A DNA stretch of 12,629 nucleotides from BS750m-G28 sp035527235 (GCA_035527235.1 DATLAV010000234.1:1-12629); one strand, 5' to 3'; counted from the first letter of the stretch, positions 6,568-12,629 are shown. Numbers and translations: made by a program. Notes: generated by a model from the sequence alone, not told the origin.

Positions 6568-7044
6568 TTGTTTGTGAACCGAAAATCCATCGCCCCCTTC
6601 GTCGCCTCCCCCCTTCTTGTTGTCAGGAAGATGCTTGAATTCGCGGGGCTGAAGGCAAACGAAGTGCTCTACGATCTAGGTTCAGGTGACGGTCGCATAG
6701 TGCTCATGGCAGCCCAAGAGTTCGGAGCCCAGGGGGTTGGCGTGGAACTCAACAGGAGGCTCTACGCTGAGGCTGTCAGGAAGGGAAAGGAGATAGAACA
6801 GGCCGACAGGGTGAAGTTCATCAACGCGAACCTGTTCGAGGTCGACATCAGGAATGCGGACGTTGTGACCATGTACCTGACGACGGGGGCGAACGAGAAG
6901 GTCAAGCCCAAGCTTGAGGAGGAGCTCCATGAGGGCGCTAGGGTGGTCACCCACGACTTCTCAATCCCGGGCTGGGAGTACGAAAAGAACCTCAAGTTCA
7001 AGGAAGGCTACAGGCACCACACGATCTACCTCTACGTACGCTAG
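6568..7044 (+). CDS. aKMT-like protein-lysine methyltransferase (class I SAM-dependent)
   Basis: This small single-domain Rossmann-fold methyltransferase resembles the archaeal lysine methyltransferase aKMT of Sulfolobus, which methylates many cellular proteins including DNA-binding proteins. SAM motif I is YDLGSGDGRIV (about residues 35-45), and GVGVEL carries the acidic residue that binds the ribose. Then come NLFEVDIRNADVVTMYL, LKPKLEEEL-like KPKLEEELHEG, RVVTHDFSIPGW and the end HHTIYLYV, all in the order and wording expected of aKMT. From TTG 6568 (GGATG 5 nt upstream) it is 158 residues, close to aKMT's ~160. The ATG at 6517 would add 17 unconserved residues and falls inside the TATA element. 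It is transcribed away from the amidohydrolase operon. Family assignment is firm; the substrate is inferred. Confidence 0.82.
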   Translation: MFVNRKSIAPFVASPLLVVRKMLEFAGLKANEVLYDLGSGDGRIVLMAAQEFGAQGVGVELNRRLYAEAVRKGKEIEQADRVKFINANLFEVDIRNADVVTMYLTTGANEKVKPKLEEELHEGARVVTHDFSIPGWEYEKNLKFKEGYRHHTIYLYVR

Positions 7045-7066
7045 CCACCTCTTGCTGCCAACAACG

Positions 7067-7074
7067 TATAAAAA
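7067..7074 (+). promoter_or_regulatory. TATA box of the ferritin-like gene
   Basis: TATAAAAA lies 30 bp upstream of the ATG at 7105. This spacing predicts a transcript starting within a few bases of the start codon, that is, an almost leaderless mRNA. Confidence 0.6.
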
Positions 7075-7104
7075 CAGTGAAACCAGATCTAACTCGGTTC
7101 TCGA

Positions 7105-7605
7105 ATGCCGACTGAAAAGGAGAAGGACGAAGCCGTCCGTCTATTGGAAGAGCAGCTTGAGACCGAGCGGCAGCTGGTCGATTTGTACGAGGAGACGTCC
7201 GAGTACATCATCGATGAACGGGCGAGGCACCTCCTCCGCTCACTGAAGCTTGACTCATCCAAGCACGTCGACATCCTTCAGGTGGTCATCGACCTCCTGA
7301 GGGGGAAGAAGGTTACATCAGACGACAGGATAGAGCTCAAGGTCGGCGTCGAACACCACATGAAGCTGGAGAGGGATTCCATCGAGAGGGCGCAGAAGCT
7401 CAAGGCAAATCCCTGGATAAGGGACAGCGAGGGGCTTAGCAGGCTCGTCAGGAGGTGGGAGGAGGACGAGAGGGCTCACCACGGCCTCCTCAAGGACTTG
7501 GTGACCGACAAGTTCACCCTACAGAGGCTGTTCGACGCGTATACGAACTACAGGGAGACGACGCGCAGGAAATTGAGGCGCGAGCTCCTCAACAGTAGCC
7601 CGTAA
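7105..7605 (+). CDS. Ferritin-like four-helix-bundle protein, possible diiron
   Basis: The 166-residue product is almost wholly helical and highly charged, with the spacing of a ferritin/rubrerythrin-like four-helix bundle. Helix 1 (about 8-33) carries ETERQLVDLYEE. Helix 2 (38-66) carries LKLDSSKHVDIL with H54. Helix 3 (75-100) carries VEHHMKLERDSIE with E83/H84/H85/E89. Helix 4 (109-135) carries WEEDERAHHGLL, where E122 and H125 give the ExxH pattern. In diiron members, helix 2 also has ExxH; here the first position is serine (S51), with D50 beside it. A fifth C-terminal helix is rich in arginine. There is no rubredoxin domain or signal peptide. The role could be iron or peroxide handling, but loss of metal binding is possible. 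The DUF123 gene starts 20 bp downstream and is probably co-transcribed. Confidence 0.6.
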   Translation: MPTEKEKDEAVRLLEEQLETERQLVDLYEETSEYIIDERARHLLRSLKLDSSKHVDILQVVIDLLRGKKVTSDDRIELKVGVEHHMKLERDSIERAQKLKANPWIRDSEGLSRLVRRWEEDERAHHGLLKDLVTDKFTLQRLFDAYTNYRETTRRKLRRELLNSSP

Positions 7606-7625
7606 TGAAGGACTGAGGAACCCCG

Positions 7626-8042
7626 ATGGCTGAAAAGGGCGTCTACTGTCTCTGTATCAAGGTGCAGAGGGAGATGGAGGTCGGCGTGGGCGCCCTCGGG
7701 AACATCAGGTTCACGCCCGGTCACTACATTTACGTAGGATCGGCTCTCAACGGCATCCGATCCAGGATAGAGAGGCACCTCAGGATGAGTAAAAGGGTCT
7801 ACAACGCCATTCACTGGCACATCGACTACCTGCTCAAGGAGGAGGGGGTTAGCGTAGCCTCCGTGTACTTCATGTTGACCGATGAGAGGATGGAGTGCTC
7901 TCTGGCCGAGGAGGTGTCAGGGATGGGGGAGCCCGTTAAGGGCTTTGGCTGCAGTGACTGCGGTTGCGTAAGCCATCTCTTCAACGTGAAAAACTGCAAC
8001 CATCTTCCAGAGCTGGGGCTGAGCCTATGGCGGACAGAGTAA
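7626..8042 (+). CDS. DUF123 protein (GIY-YIG nuclease-like)
   Basis: This 138-residue protein matches the DUF123 family, a branch of the GIY-YIG fold sometimes fused to endonuclease III (Nth) in archaea. The GVYCLCI strand (5-11) and HYIYVGSALNG (33-43) correspond to the two halves of the GIY-YIG motif. They are followed by the conserved arginines in RSRIERHLR, then AIHWHIDYLL (61-70), a glutamate/cysteine MECSLAEE, and the family hallmark GFGCSDCGCVSHLF (106-119). Several cysteines and histidines in the last motif could bind a metal. The gene follows the ferritin-like gene by 20 bp. Nuclease activity has not, to my knowledge, been shown for the standalone family. A DNA-repair or RNA role is inference. 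Confidence 0.85.
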   Translation: MAEKGVYCLCIKVQREMEVGVGALGNIRFTPGHYIYVGSALNGIRSRIERHLRMSKRVYNAIHWHIDYLLKEEGVSVASVYFMLTDERMECSLAEEVSGMGEPVKGFGCSDCGCVSHLFNVKNCNHLPELGLSLWRTE

Positions 8043-8109
8043 GAAAGCTGCTCAAGCCTCCGTCAGTGGATGTTGCCAGCGAAGGAGCGGAGGAGTTACA
8101 CCTTACAAG

Positions 8110-8117
8110 TTATATAG
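8110..8117 (+). promoter_or_regulatory. TATA box of the nuclease-fold gene
   Basis: TTATATAG lies about 41 bp before the first GTG (8158) of the next gene, predicting a transcript start near 8140 and a leader of about 20 nt. It shows that this gene has its own promoter, apart from the ferritin/DUF123 pair. Confidence 0.5.
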
Positions 8118-8157
8118 CATGCTTCTACAGTCAAAGGAATAAGACTACAGGTATGAG

Positions 8158-8799
8158 GTGCACGTGCTGAACAGGTTCAAGAACGATGTCGAACTCGTCA
8201 TCTCGAAGATTAAGGGCAAAACTGAGAGAGACGAGTACGACAAGATGCTTGAGCTCAAGGAGAAACTGCTGAAGCTCAAAGCCAAGAACCTGGTGAAGAT
8301 CAACCACTCCGTCATGGAGCTCGTGAGCGCGATGCACCTCGTGCAGAGGGGCTTCGACGTGGAACTGGAGCATGAGCTTGAACGCGTCTCGTGCGACGTC
8401 TACGCCGTGAAGGGCTACGGCTCGGTGATCGTCGAGGTCGAGACCGGCTTCGTGCCCCCTGAGCACGCCACAGACCCCCTCACCTACCTCAACGCCCGCA
8501 TTGCCAGCAAGATCACCAGATACAGCGGCTTCGCCAACAAGTTCATCCTGGCGACGCCCCCCTACTATATCATGGGGGTGCCTGCGGCTCTGACTAAGCC
8601 TCCCCGGTTCAGGACAGACGATGAGATCCAGAGTATCAAGGCCCTCTGCGACCTCTACTACACGAACCCCCCGGTCTCCATCGAGGAGATAAGGAACGCC
8701 AGGCTCCACTCCATCTACGCGGTAAACGTCAACGAGGTCGCGGTGAGGGAGTGGGAGGTCAACGAGTACCTCGGAAAGGCCTCCTTATGGTCCCTCTGA
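8158..8799 (+). CDS. PD-(D/E)XK nuclease-fold-like protein with N-terminal helical region
   Basis: The 213-residue protein starts with a charged, probably coiled-coil helix (about 8-48). A core follows that resembles the PD-(D/E)XK restriction-endonuclease-like fold: helix with E54 (VMELVSAMHLVQRGFDVELE), strand ending in D80 (VSCDVYAVKG), strand IVEVETG with E93 and E95, and helix RIASKITRYSGF in which K118 could replace the usual lysine, then the strand KFILATPPY. This is the order of the fold's motifs I-III, but the canonical lysine after ExE is a threonine or missing. No further domain is seen. The start is GTG 8158 or GTG 8164; both have a short purine-rich site upstream. The fold assignment is from pattern only, and the protein could be a non-catalytic relative. 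Confidence 0.55.
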   Translation: MHVLNRFKNDVELVISKIKGKTERDEYDKMLELKEKLLKLKAKNLVKINHSVMELVSAMHLVQRGFDVELEHELERVSCDVYAVKGYGSVIVEVETGFVPPEHATDPLTYLNARIASKITRYSGFANKFILATPPYYIMGVPAALTKPPRFRTDDEIQSIKALCDLYYTNPPVSIEEIRNARLHSIYAVNVNEVAVREWEVNEYLGKASLWSL

Positions 8800-8832
8800 G
8801 AAAGGTTTAAGACCGGGTAGAAATCCTAGAAA

Positions 8833-8837
8833 GGAGG
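8833..8837 (+). promoter_or_regulatory. Shine-Dalgarno site of the DUF131 gene
   Basis: GGAGG lies 7 nt before the ATG at 8845, fixing the start. A weak GTTTAAG box at 8805-8811 could be the promoter element for this leadered transcript. Confidence 0.55.
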
Positions 8838-8844
8838 ACCATAA

Positions 8845-9102
8845 ATGGCTGTATCCACTCCCATGCTCGGCCTCGGGCTCATGTTGACTGGGCTAGGTGC
8901 CGCGCTTCTTCTCATGAGCTTCCGGAGGGGGGAGAAGGATAACGGGGACGGGATTAGAACGACGGGGGTCATATTCATCGGTCCCATACCCATCATCTTG
9001 AGCGGGAAGGGTAGATGGGTTACCTTGGGTGTCGTCGCCGTCATAACCTTCGTGGTGCTCCTGGCCGTGGCTAACGCCCAGCCTGAACTCATCGGGTGGT
9101 GA
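8845..9102 (+). CDS. DUF131 small membrane protein
   Basis: This 85-residue membrane protein belongs to the archaeal DUF131 (TIGR00304) family. It has two transmembrane helices (about 7-24 and 58-76) joined by a polar loop that carries the family signature GVIFIGPIPIILSG (41-54). The sequence between helices is charged (RRGEKDNGDG), so both ends probably lie on the same side of the membrane. Function of the family is unknown. The next gene starts 4 bp after the TGA stop, so the two are almost certainly translated from one mRNA, and their products may work together at the membrane. Confidence 0.85.
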   Translation: MAVSTPMLGLGLMLTGLGAALLLMSFRRGEKDNGDGIRTTGVIFIGPIPIILSGKGRWVTLGVVAVITFVVLLAVANAQPELIGW

Positions 9103-9106
9103 CATC

Positions 9107-9781
9107 ATGGTGGCATGTGAGATCTGCGGCAGGCCTGACGCTGACTGCAGGTGCGTAAAGTGCGGACGGGTAATCTGCGAACGCTGCTTCAATGGCATCG
9201 ATGAGACGTGTATCGACTGCTCATCCCGCCCGAGCATCAACGGACCCAGCGTCATCAGGTCCTCCTCGAGCGGCATCTCATCCTCAGGTCTCCGGATGGC
9301 GGGCATGCTGCTGATCGCCTTCGGCCTGTTGGTGACCTCCCTAGCACTCATGCCCCAGGGGGCAGATAGCGAGGGGTTCGTCTTCATTTTCCCCTTCTTC
9401 TTGGGGAATGTGAGTGGTCCGACGGCGACACGCCTAGCCATCCTGTTCTTCGTGATCTTCATCGCGACGTGGATACTCCCATGGTACATGCTCTCCAGAA
9501 GGAGAGTCTACGTCTCCAACGTCGAGAACGTCGTATGGGAGCCAAGGCTCCATGAGTCGGAGTCCATGGAGTACATCATCACTATCGATCTCCCCGAGCA
9601 GCTGAAGAGGACCATCTATATCGACGACGACGAGAGAACCATCTACCTGAGAAGCAGCCTCGACGAGTCCTTCCGAAGGAGTTACAGTCTGCCCTCCGGA
9701 TTCGAGGTCGAGGACTATAACTACGAGTACGACGGGAGCTACCTCTTGCTCAAACTGAAGCTGAGGAGGACCGTCTACTAG
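9107..9781 (+). CDS. Zinc-finger, transmembrane and Hsp20/CS-like domain fusion protein
   Basis: I do not recognise this 224-residue protein as a named family, but three parts are clear. Residues 4-38 hold nine cysteines (C4, C7, C14, C16, C19, C24, C27, C35, C38) in CxxC-type spacing, like a B-box or double zinc ribbon. A serine-rich linker (51-60) follows. Residues 64-129 contain two hydrophobic helices (about 64-82 and 107-129), with a hydrophobic phenylalanine-rich stretch at 91-99. The C-terminus (about 153-222) has the strand pattern of an alpha-crystallin/Hsp20 or CS domain: IITIDLPEQ, TIYIDDDERTIYLRSS, RRSYSLPSGF, and DGSYLLLKLKLRR. It is coupled to the DUF131 gene (4-bp gap). A membrane-anchored chaperone-like or quality-control role is inference; the architecture is the observation. 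Confidence 0.65.
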   Translation: MVACEICGRPDADCRCVKCGRVICERCFNGIDETCIDCSSRPSINGPSVIRSSSSGISSSGLRMAGMLLIAFGLLVTSLALMPQGADSEGFVFIFPFFLGNVSGPTATRLAILFFVIFIATWILPWYMLSRRRVYVSNVENVVWEPRLHESESMEYIITIDLPEQLKRTIYIDDDERTIYLRSSLDESFRRSYSLPSGFEVEDYNYEYDGSYLLLKLKLRRTVY

Positions 9782-9798
9782 AAGACTCATTGAGAAAG

Positions 9799-9807
9799 TA
9801 TTTTTAT
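9799..9807 (+). promoter_or_regulatory. TATA box of the MBL-fold gene
   Basis: TATTTTTAT lies 31 bp before the ATG at 9839, giving a near-leaderless transcript. It also follows the TAG stop of the preceding gene, and the T-run inside it may help terminate the DUF131 transcript. Confidence 0.5.
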
Positions 9808-9838
9808 CGTCCTGCACACAACCTGTCCTAGAACATCG

Positions 9839-10183
9839 ATGCCCCGCATCTTCAACCTCGAGGAGTACTCCGAAAAGCTGAAGGACGTTAACCTCATCGT
9901 GGGGGATGGCCTCTGCAGCAACATATACGTCATAGGTAAGCAGGAGGCCGTGGTCGTCGACACCGGCGTCGGAAACTACGCCAACCCCGTCTGGCCTCAG
10001 CTCGAGGAGCTGGGCATCATGCCCGACAACGTGAAGGGAGTCGTCCTCACCCACGCCCACCACGACCACGCCATGGGAACGTTCATCATTCTTCAGAGGT
10101 CGAACCCGAAGGTCTTCGTGCACAACCTGGACACGAGGTACATAGCGTCACGCCTCGGGGAGAACCTTATCAAGGTGGAGTAG
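9839..10183 (+). CDS. MBL-fold metallo-hydrolase, N-terminal half (ends at in-frame TAG)
   Basis: This is the first half of a metallo-beta-lactamase-fold hydrolase. NIYVIGKQEAVVVDTG (28-43) is the usual opening beta-strand pair, and the first metal-binding motif HxHxDH is THAHHDHAMG (H72, H74, D76, H77). At codon 115 a TAG interrupts the frame. The frame then resumes at once with GD.IE... and continues to the end of a normal MBL domain, so the residue lost is the one before the conserved GD. MBL-fold enzymes include thioesterases, glyoxalase II and phosphodiesterases; none can be chosen here. The half alone lacks the remaining metal ligands and should be inactive without the second half or readthrough. 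Confidence 0.75.
   Translation: MPRIFNLEEYSEKLKDVNLIVGDGLCSNIYVIGKQEAVVVDTGVGNYANPVWPQLEELGIMPDNVKGVVLTHAHHDHAMGTFIILQRSNPKVFVHNLDTRYIASRLGENLIKVE
10175..10181 (+). promoter_or_regulatory. Shine-Dalgarno-like site before the second MBL half
   Basis: GGTGGAG, overlapping the last codons of the first half, lies 8 nt before GTG 10190. Because it also encodes protein in the first half, it may be accidental, but its spacing would allow translation of the second half as a separate chain. Confidence 0.35.
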
Positions 10184-10189
10184 GGGGAC

Positions 10190-10489
10190 GTGATCGAGAC
10201 GGAACTCTGCTCCTTCAGGGTGATCTGGACGCCGGGCCACACGGAGGGGGGGATGTGCCTATACAACGAGGAGGGCAGGATACTTATCTCGGGGGACACG
10301 GCCTTCGCCGACGGTTATTACGGCAACTATGTAGGCGAGTCCGGGAGCATAGAGTCCATGGTCGAGTCTCTGAGGAAGCTCTCCGAGCTGGAGGTCGACA
10401 TCATGATGCCGGGCCACGGCAGCCCCATCTTCGAGGGCGCAGGGGAGCACATTAAGAAGGCTTATGCCAAGGCATCACGTCACACTTAA
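10190..10489 (+). CDS. MBL-fold metallo-hydrolase, C-terminal half
   Basis: This continues the frame of the preceding gene after its TAG stop. It carries the rest of the metallo-beta-lactamase metal site: TPGHTEGG with H17 (numbered from GTG 10190), ISGDTAF with D36, and MPGHGSP with H76, then a helical tail. Together the two halves total about 216 residues, a typical single-domain MBL protein. The GTG start is chosen only because it is the first start codon after the TAG and has GGTGGAG at suitable distance. If TAG is read through, or is a sequencing error, the true product is a single protein from 9839 to 10489. The motifs on both sides are intact, so the break is recent or functional. Confidence 0.7.
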   Translation: MIETELCSFRVIWTPGHTEGGMCLYNEEGRILISGDTAFADGYYGNYVGESGSIESMVESLRKLSELEVDIMMPGHGSPIFEGAGEHIKKAYAKASRHT

Positions 10490-10535
10490 AGCAGTAAAGG
10501 GACATACATGACCTCTGTACAGAAGGTTGAACCAT

Positions 10536-11567
10536 TTGATAGAGAAGAACTTGGACTTTAGGAGTGACACCGTGACTCTACCTTCCCCTGAGATGAGGGA
10601 GGCGGCGGCCAACGCCCTCGTCGGGGACGACGTCTACGGGGAGGACCCCTCGGTCAACGAGATCGAGAGGCTCGGGGCGGAGATGCTAGGGAAGGAGTCT
10701 GGCCTCTTCGTGACCAGCGGCACCATGGGCAACGCGGTCGCGATCCTCGCCCATACCAACCGGGGGGACGAGATAATTCTGGAGGAGAGGAGCCACATCT
10801 ACGTGAACGAGGTGGGGGGGCTCGCAGTGCTCGGCAGCCTCATGGCGAGGACCGTGAAGGGGGAGCTGGGATGGATGAGGCCGGAGGACATTCGAGCCTC
10901 CATCAGGGCCGACAACATCCACTACCCGCCGACGAGCCTCCTATGCATCGAGAACACACACAACTCCGCCGGGGGTATCCCCATTTCCCCCGATCAGCTC
11001 GAGGCCGACTGGGACGTGGCGAAGGAACGGGGGCTCGGCGTCCACATGGACGGCGCACGCGTCTTCAACGCCGCCATCGCTCTCGACGTAGACGTCAAGG
11101 AGCTCGCAAAGTACGCTGACACTATACAGCTCTGCCTCTCTAAGGGGCTCGCAGCTCCCGTGGGCTCTCTCGTCGTCGGCTCCGAGGAGCTGATCAAGAA
11201 GGCCAGGAAGTACCGCAAGATGCTCGGTGGTGGCATGCGCCAGGCGGGTATCATCGCAGCTCCGGGCATAATCGCCCTGACGAAGAATGTCGACAGGCTT
11301 GCTGATGACCACGTGAACGCGAAGCTCCTTGCGGAGGGGCTCGTGGGCATGGGCCTGAGGACATTGCACCCCGTCATGACGAACATGGTCTACATCGACC
11401 TGTCGAGCGTCGGATGGACGGGGCGGGAGTGGGGCGCGGCCTGCGGGAAACTGGGCTGGAGGAGCAGGGGCTACGGACCAACCGTCAGGCTCTGCACCCA
11501 CTATGGGATTGAGCGAGAGGACATCGAGGCCTTCCTTGAGGGGATGGCCAAGCTGGTCCCCCGGTAG
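10536..11567 (+). CDS. ltaE: Low-specificity L-threonine aldolase (PLP-dependent)
   Basis: This fold-type-I PLP enzyme cleaves threonine or allo-threonine to glycine and acetaldehyde. The N-terminal hallmark is LDFRSDTVTLPSPEMREA. Then come GDDVYGEDPSVNEIE, TSGTMGNAVA (phosphate-binding turn), the stacking histidine in RSHIYVNEVGG, HMDGARVFNAA with the cofactor-binding aspartate, and the Schiff-base lysine in CLSKGLAAPVGS. RKMLGGGMRQAG is also a family signature. The length (343 residues from TTG 10536) fits the usual ~340. No ATG start is in frame. AGAAGG lies 9 nt before TTG 10536, while the TTG at 10527 sits directly on that site. An ATG at 10508 opens only a 17-codon frame in another phase. 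The gene provides glycine or breaks down threonine in the cytosol. Confidence 0.93.
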   Translation: MIEKNLDFRSDTVTLPSPEMREAAANALVGDDVYGEDPSVNEIERLGAEMLGKESGLFVTSGTMGNAVAILAHTNRGDEIILEERSHIYVNEVGGLAVLGSLMARTVKGELGWMRPEDIRASIRADNIHYPPTSLLCIENTHNSAGGIPISPDQLEADWDVAKERGLGVHMDGARVFNAAIALDVDVKELAKYADTIQLCLSKGLAAPVGSLVVGSEELIKKARKYRKMLGGGMRQAGIIAAPGIIALTKNVDRLADDHVNAKLLAEGLVGMGLRTLHPVMTNMVYIDLSSVGWTGREWGAACGKLGWRSRGYGPTVRLCTHYGIEREDIEAFLEGMAKLVPR

Positions 11568-11583
11568 CTCCCATTCTCCACAT

Positions 11584-11591
11584 CTTTATAC
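11584..11591 (+). promoter_or_regulatory. TATA box of the dehydrogenase gene
   Basis: CTTTATAC ends 22 bp before the ATG at 11613, so the transcript should begin at or next to the start codon (leaderless). It separates this gene from the threonine aldolase gene, 45 bp upstream. Confidence 0.5.
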
Positions 11592-11612
11592 TTCCTAGGC
11601 GTCTTTATTCCC

Positions 11613-12629
11613 ATGATTCTCAAGAGCGCAGAGAGCCTCCGGAAACTCGGGTTGGAGATCTTCATGAGACAGGGGCTAGCGAGGGAGAAGGCGGAGTTCC
11701 TCGTGGGAACCCTCGTCGAGGCAAACCTGACGGGCCACGACTCCCACGGGGTTCAGTACTACGTCAGCTACTCCGATCGCATGTGCAAGGGGTACATCGA
11801 CGTGGGCGCTGAGCCCGCCGTCGTCAAGGAGACCCCATCAACGGCGATGGTCGACGGCCACTGGGCTCCCGGCCAGATAACCGCTAGACACGTGATCAGA
11901 GTGGTAGTCGAGAAGGCGAAGGAGCAGATGATAAGCGCCGTGGGGGGCTTCAACTGCAACCACATCGGCAGGGTCGGCTACTATACAAACTGGGCTGCGG
12001 GACAGGGGGTCGTCGCAATGATGTTCGTGAACGTGGGCGGCCCCTCCGTCTCCGTCTACCAGGGGATGGGGAAGAGCTTCGGTACCAACCCCTTCAGCGC
12101 CGCGGTGCCCACGGGGGAAGCGAGTCCCTTCCTTGTGGACTACGCGACCTCCGTGGTGGCGGCGGGGAAACTCGCCGTGGCCAAGGCGAAGCACGAGAAG
12201 ATACCCATGCACTGGGTGAAGGACAAGGACGGGAACCCCACAGACGACCCCGGGGCGACCAGGGAGGGCGGCTGGCTCCTCCCCTTCGGGGCGTACAAGG
12301 GTTATGGGCTGCAGCTCCTCATGGAGCTCCTCGGCGCTGTGATGACCGGGTCCAGGACGGGTTTCGAGACGCCGCGGATCCCTCCCTCACCTAACGGCGT
12401 CTTCGCGATCGCCATCAACCCGGACGCCTTCATAGGCCTGGAAGCATTTAAGGATAAGACCGATGAGCTCCTCCATCAGGTGAAGCAGATCCCACCGGAG
12501 CCTGGGAAGCGGGTTCTCGTCCCCGGGGAGCCAGAGTGGGAGACCAAAGCCGAGAGGCTGAGGGATGGGATACCCGTCCCTGACGATACTTGGAAGAACA
12601 TCGTGGAGCTCGCCAAGAGGCTGAAGATC
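11613..12629 (+). CDS. Malate/L-lactate/ureidoglycolate dehydrogenase family (partial 3' end)
   Basis: The frame from ATG 11613 is open to the window edge (339 codons) and near the usual family length of 340-360, so little is missing. This is the NAD(P)-dependent Ldh_2/MDH2 family, unrelated in fold to classical lactate dehydrogenase, which oxidises 2-hydroxyacids such as malate, L-lactate, sulfolactate or ureidoglycolate. Family motifs are GHDSHGV (H42, H45), APGQ (85-88), GGFNCNHIGRVGYYTNWA, where H117 corresponds to the conserved NSxHFG region, GTNPFSAAVPTG, DYATSVVAAGKLAVAK, and LLPFGAYKGYGLQLLMELL. The start is supported by a TATA box at the spacing of a leaderless mRNA and by the family's usual N-terminus. 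The substrate cannot be decided; malate or lactate is likely in this setting. Confidence 0.9.
   Translation, partial: MILKSAESLRKLGLEIFMRQGLAREKAEFLVGTLVEANLTGHDSHGVQYYVSYSDRMCKGYIDVGAEPAVVKETPSTAMVDGHWAPGQITARHVIRVVVEKAKEQMISAVGGFNCNHIGRVGYYTNWAAGQGVVAMMFVNVGGPSVSVYQGMGKSFGTNPFSAAVPTGEASPFLVDYATSVVAAGKLAVAKAKHEKIPMHWVKDKDGNPTDDPGATREGGWLLPFGAYKGYGLQLLMELLGAVMTGSRTGFETPRIPPSPNGVFAIAINPDAFIGLEAFKDKTDELLHQVKQIPPEPGKRVLVPGEPEWETKAERLRDGIPVPDDTWKNIVELAKRLKI

Noticed and set aside
8027..8170. 47-codon frame overlapping the end of DUF123 and the start of the nuclease-fold gene
   Set aside because: It runs through the TATA box and leader of the next gene, has no ribosome-binding site and resembles no family. 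A small real protein cannot be excluded but is not supported.
10508..10561. 17-codon ATG frame before the threonine aldolase
   Set aside because: It is out of phase with the aldolase, has no family resemblance, and the aldolase N-terminus is complete from a TTG, so it is not a lost N-terminus.
1..12629. CRISPR array, tRNA/rRNA genes, transposase or prophage
   Set aside because: No regularly spaced repeats, no cloverleaf-like or rRNA segment, and no integrase or transposase motifs were seen. The gaps between genes are all short (at most about 130 bp).

Overview
The window looks archaeal. It is a GC-rich genome with AT-rich TATA-like boxes about 20-45 bp before many starts, frequent GTG and TTG starts, very short 5' leaders, T-run terminators and tightly packed genes. 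Several products belong to mainly archaeal families: an aKMT-type protein-lysine methyltransferase, DUF131 and DUF123. A mix of biosynthetic genes with amidohydrolase, peptidase and amino-acid genes would suit a heterotrophic Thermoproteota lineage, for example Bathyarchaeia or a neighbour. That placement is inference. No rRNA, tRNA, CRISPR array, IS element or phage gene was seen.

Layout. At 1-156 (+) is the 3' end of an unidentified gene. Positions 284-985 (-) hold an Asp/Glu racemase-family protein. Positions 1067-2443 (-) hold a PurF-like amidophosphoribosyltransferase whose glutaminase active site is entirely replaced. A shared TATA region at about 2510 separates it from a divergent YbaK-type aminoacyl-tRNA deacylase (2598-3080, +). 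Positions 6453-3101 (-) form a two-gene unit: a YtcJ-type amidohydrolase followed by an AbgB-like M20 peptidase, with a palindrome between them. A second divergent promoter at about 6512 separates this unit from an aKMT-like methyltransferase (+).

From there everything is on the + strand: a ferritin-like four-helix protein, a DUF123 (GIY-YIG-like) protein, a PD-(D/E)XK-like nuclease-fold protein, a DUF131 membrane protein coupled to a zinc-finger/transmembrane/Hsp20-like protein, a metallo-beta-lactamase-fold gene split by an in-frame TAG, a low-specificity threonine aldolase, and a malate/lactate-type dehydrogenase that runs to the right edge.

How they fit together. The amidohydrolase and M20 peptidase probably act in sequence on N-acyl or amide-linked amino-acid compounds. 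The threonine aldolase, racemase and 2-hydroxyacid dehydrogenase are also consistent with amino-acid and oxoacid turnover, though each seems to have its own promoter. The points most worth attention are the pseudo-glutaminase PurF, the Zn-TM-Hsp20 fusion beside DUF131, the TAG-split hydrolase with a ribosome-binding site placed to restart the second half, and the unusual metal-ligand set of the M20 protein.
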